Positions 63,208 through 64,000 of a stretch of DNA of 64,000 bases are shown here, in pieces. The notes beneath the pieces were generated by a model. It was given only the letters and a program-made list of their open reading frames with translations. It searched no databases and had not been told where the DNA came from. Position numbers and translations under genes: made by a program. Origin of the DNA: Pseudomonas alkylphenolica (GTDB lineage: Bacteria > Pseudomonadota > Gammaproteobacteria > Pseudomonadales > Pseudomonadaceae); contig NZ_QJRG01000047.1 of assembly GCF_004025535.1 (NCBI RefSeq), forward strand, positions 124,001 through 188,000, in the 5' to 3' direction. How positions within the stretch are numbered: position 1 is the first letter of the stretch; each line of letters begins with the position of its first letter.

Positions 63208-64000
63208 TTAGTTCGTTGGAGCACCTTTGGCGATCCACGCGCCAATCAGTTCACGTTCCTGCTGGGTCATCTGAGTGATGTTGCCCAGGGGCATGATCTG
63301 CGTGGCGACGGCTTGCGCCTGAATGCGCGCGGCCTGTTGCTGGATCTGTTGCGGAGTGTCGAGCATGACCCCGGCAGGGGCTGCGCTGAACAGCGGGCTG
63401 GTCGGCTTGGCCGAATGGCACACGGCGCAACGTTCCTGGATGACGCTGTGGATCTTGTCGAAGCCGGCATCGTCCAGTTTCGCCACAGGGGCAGCCTGTT
63501 CTTCAGCCGGGGCAGCTGCCTGGGCAGGTTCGGCGGCTTTCTCTGCAGCTTTCTCGGCGGCAGTCTTGCCACCCAGCGCCGTTTCCGGCAGCGGTTGGTA
63601 TTCGATCTTGGCCGCAGCCTGCTCAGGTGCGGTCGGCATCGGCGCAGGGCCGGTGACGTACGCCAGGCAGATCATCGACAAGGCACCGACTGGCAGGGTC
63701 CAGGCGTATTTGTTGCTGTCGTGACGGGTGTTGAAGTAGTGACGTACCAACACTGCAGCCACAGCGATGCCGCCCAGGATCAACCAGTTGTACTGGCTAC
63801 CGTAGGTGCTCGGGAAGTGGTTGCTGATCATGATGAACAGCACCGGCAGGGTGAAGTAGTTGTTGTGACGCGAGCGCAGCAGGCCCTTGGCCGGCAGGAG
63901 CGGATCCGGGGTCTGGTTGGCTTCGATGGCAGCGACCAGCTGACGCTGGGCCGGCATGATGATGCGGAATACGTTACCGACCATGATGGTGCCGATGATC
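63208..64000 (-). CDS. puuD: PuuD, membrane-bound urate hydroxylase (5' part beyond the window)
   Basis: The C-terminal ~260 residues are visible; the frame runs on past base 64000 with GTM before VGNVFRIIMPAQ. Conserved PuuD sequence RSRHNNYFTLPVLFIMISNH leads to a last membrane helix, an Ala/Glu-rich linker and a C-terminal cytochrome c domain with the heme motif CAVCH and a distal Met (QIMPLGNITQM). PuuD oxidises urate to 5-hydroxyisourate and passes electrons through its own cytochrome domain to the respiratory chain, with no peroxide formed. It heads the puuD-permease-channel run. Confidence 0.9.
   Translation of the reverse strand, partial: IIGTIMVGNVFRIIMPAQRQLVAAIEANQTPDPLLPAKGLLRSRHNNYFTLPVLFIMISNHFPSTYGSQYNWLILGGIAVAAVLVRHYFNTRHDSNKYAWTLPVGALSMICLAYVTGPAPMPTAPEQAAAKIEYQPLPETALGGKTAAEKAAEKAAEPAQAAAPAEEQAAPVAKLDDAGFDKIHSVIQERCAVCHSAKPTSPLFSAAPAGVMLDTPQQIQQQAARIQAQAVATQIMPLGNITQMTQQERELIGAWIAKGAPTN

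Overview
This window is a contiguous, GC-rich stretch of a Pseudomonas chromosome, most likely of the P. putida group. Three things point there: the gene order fliOPQR-flhB-flhA-flhF-fleN-fliA-cheYZAB-motCD-parA/parP-cheW, then ccmABCDEFGHI, then pyk-ttuD-glxR-hyi-gcl and purine genes; the membrane-bound urate hydroxylase PuuD; and the repeated intergenic REP elements with a GCGGGTAAACCCGC core. No rRNA, tRNA, CRISPR array or insertion sequence was recognised.

1-17.65 kb (+ strand): the late half of the polar flagellum/chemotaxis cluster. It holds the export-gate proteins (FliOPQR, FlhB, FlhA), the number and position regulators (FlhF, FleN), the flagellar sigma factor FliA, the chemotaxis core (CheY, CheZ, CheA, CheB), a second stator pair (MotC/MotD), a ParA/ParP-like polar-localisation pair, CheW and a DUF2802 protein. 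A sigma-54-type promoter precedes flhA.

17.69-22.44 kb (- strand): an orphan FliK-like protein, a stand-alone FlhB C-terminal domain, and downstream of them a 914-residue protein that looks like a glycosyltransferase toxin/effector. This last gene is the most accessory-looking element of the window.

22.6-29.55 kb (+): a complete, translationally coupled cytochrome c maturation operon, ccmABCDEFGHI. Part of it (ccmD) is only 58 codons.

29.56-40.8 kb: small metabolic and regulatory genes. They include a lipoprotein, a 2-hydroxyacid dehydrogenase, a GFA protein, two LysR regulators, two DMT exporters, an FKBP, a periplasmic histidine phosphatase, a module of D-amino-acid-dehydrogenase-like enzyme + RidA + binding protein, an Lrp regulator and a methyltransferase whose 3' end has been taken over by a REP pair.

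40.8-49.1 kb (-): a metal-uptake operon (DUF2946 protein, TonB receptor, PepSY protein), a large MscS-type channel, an orphan sulfate-binding protein and a K+ channel with a C-terminal zinc ribbon.

49.2-64 kb: a coherent purine/glyoxylate section. PuuD (urate hydroxylase, cut by the window end), a purine permease and two Tsx-like outer-membrane channels handle uptake and first oxidation. Gcl, Hyi, GlxR, TtuD and Pyk turn glyoxylate, an end product of urate breakdown, into pyruvate. A urea transporter lies next to them. Two identical 12-bp palindromic sites between gcl and a GlcG-like gene look like operators.

Most noteworthy observations: the glycosyltransferase toxin beside FlhB/FliK paralogues; three 120-nt in-frame repeats in cheA whose core resembles the CheY-binding tail of CheZ; a stop codon and a protein tail supplied by a REP pair; the SD-masking palindrome before the K+ channel; and the twin operators of the gcl region.
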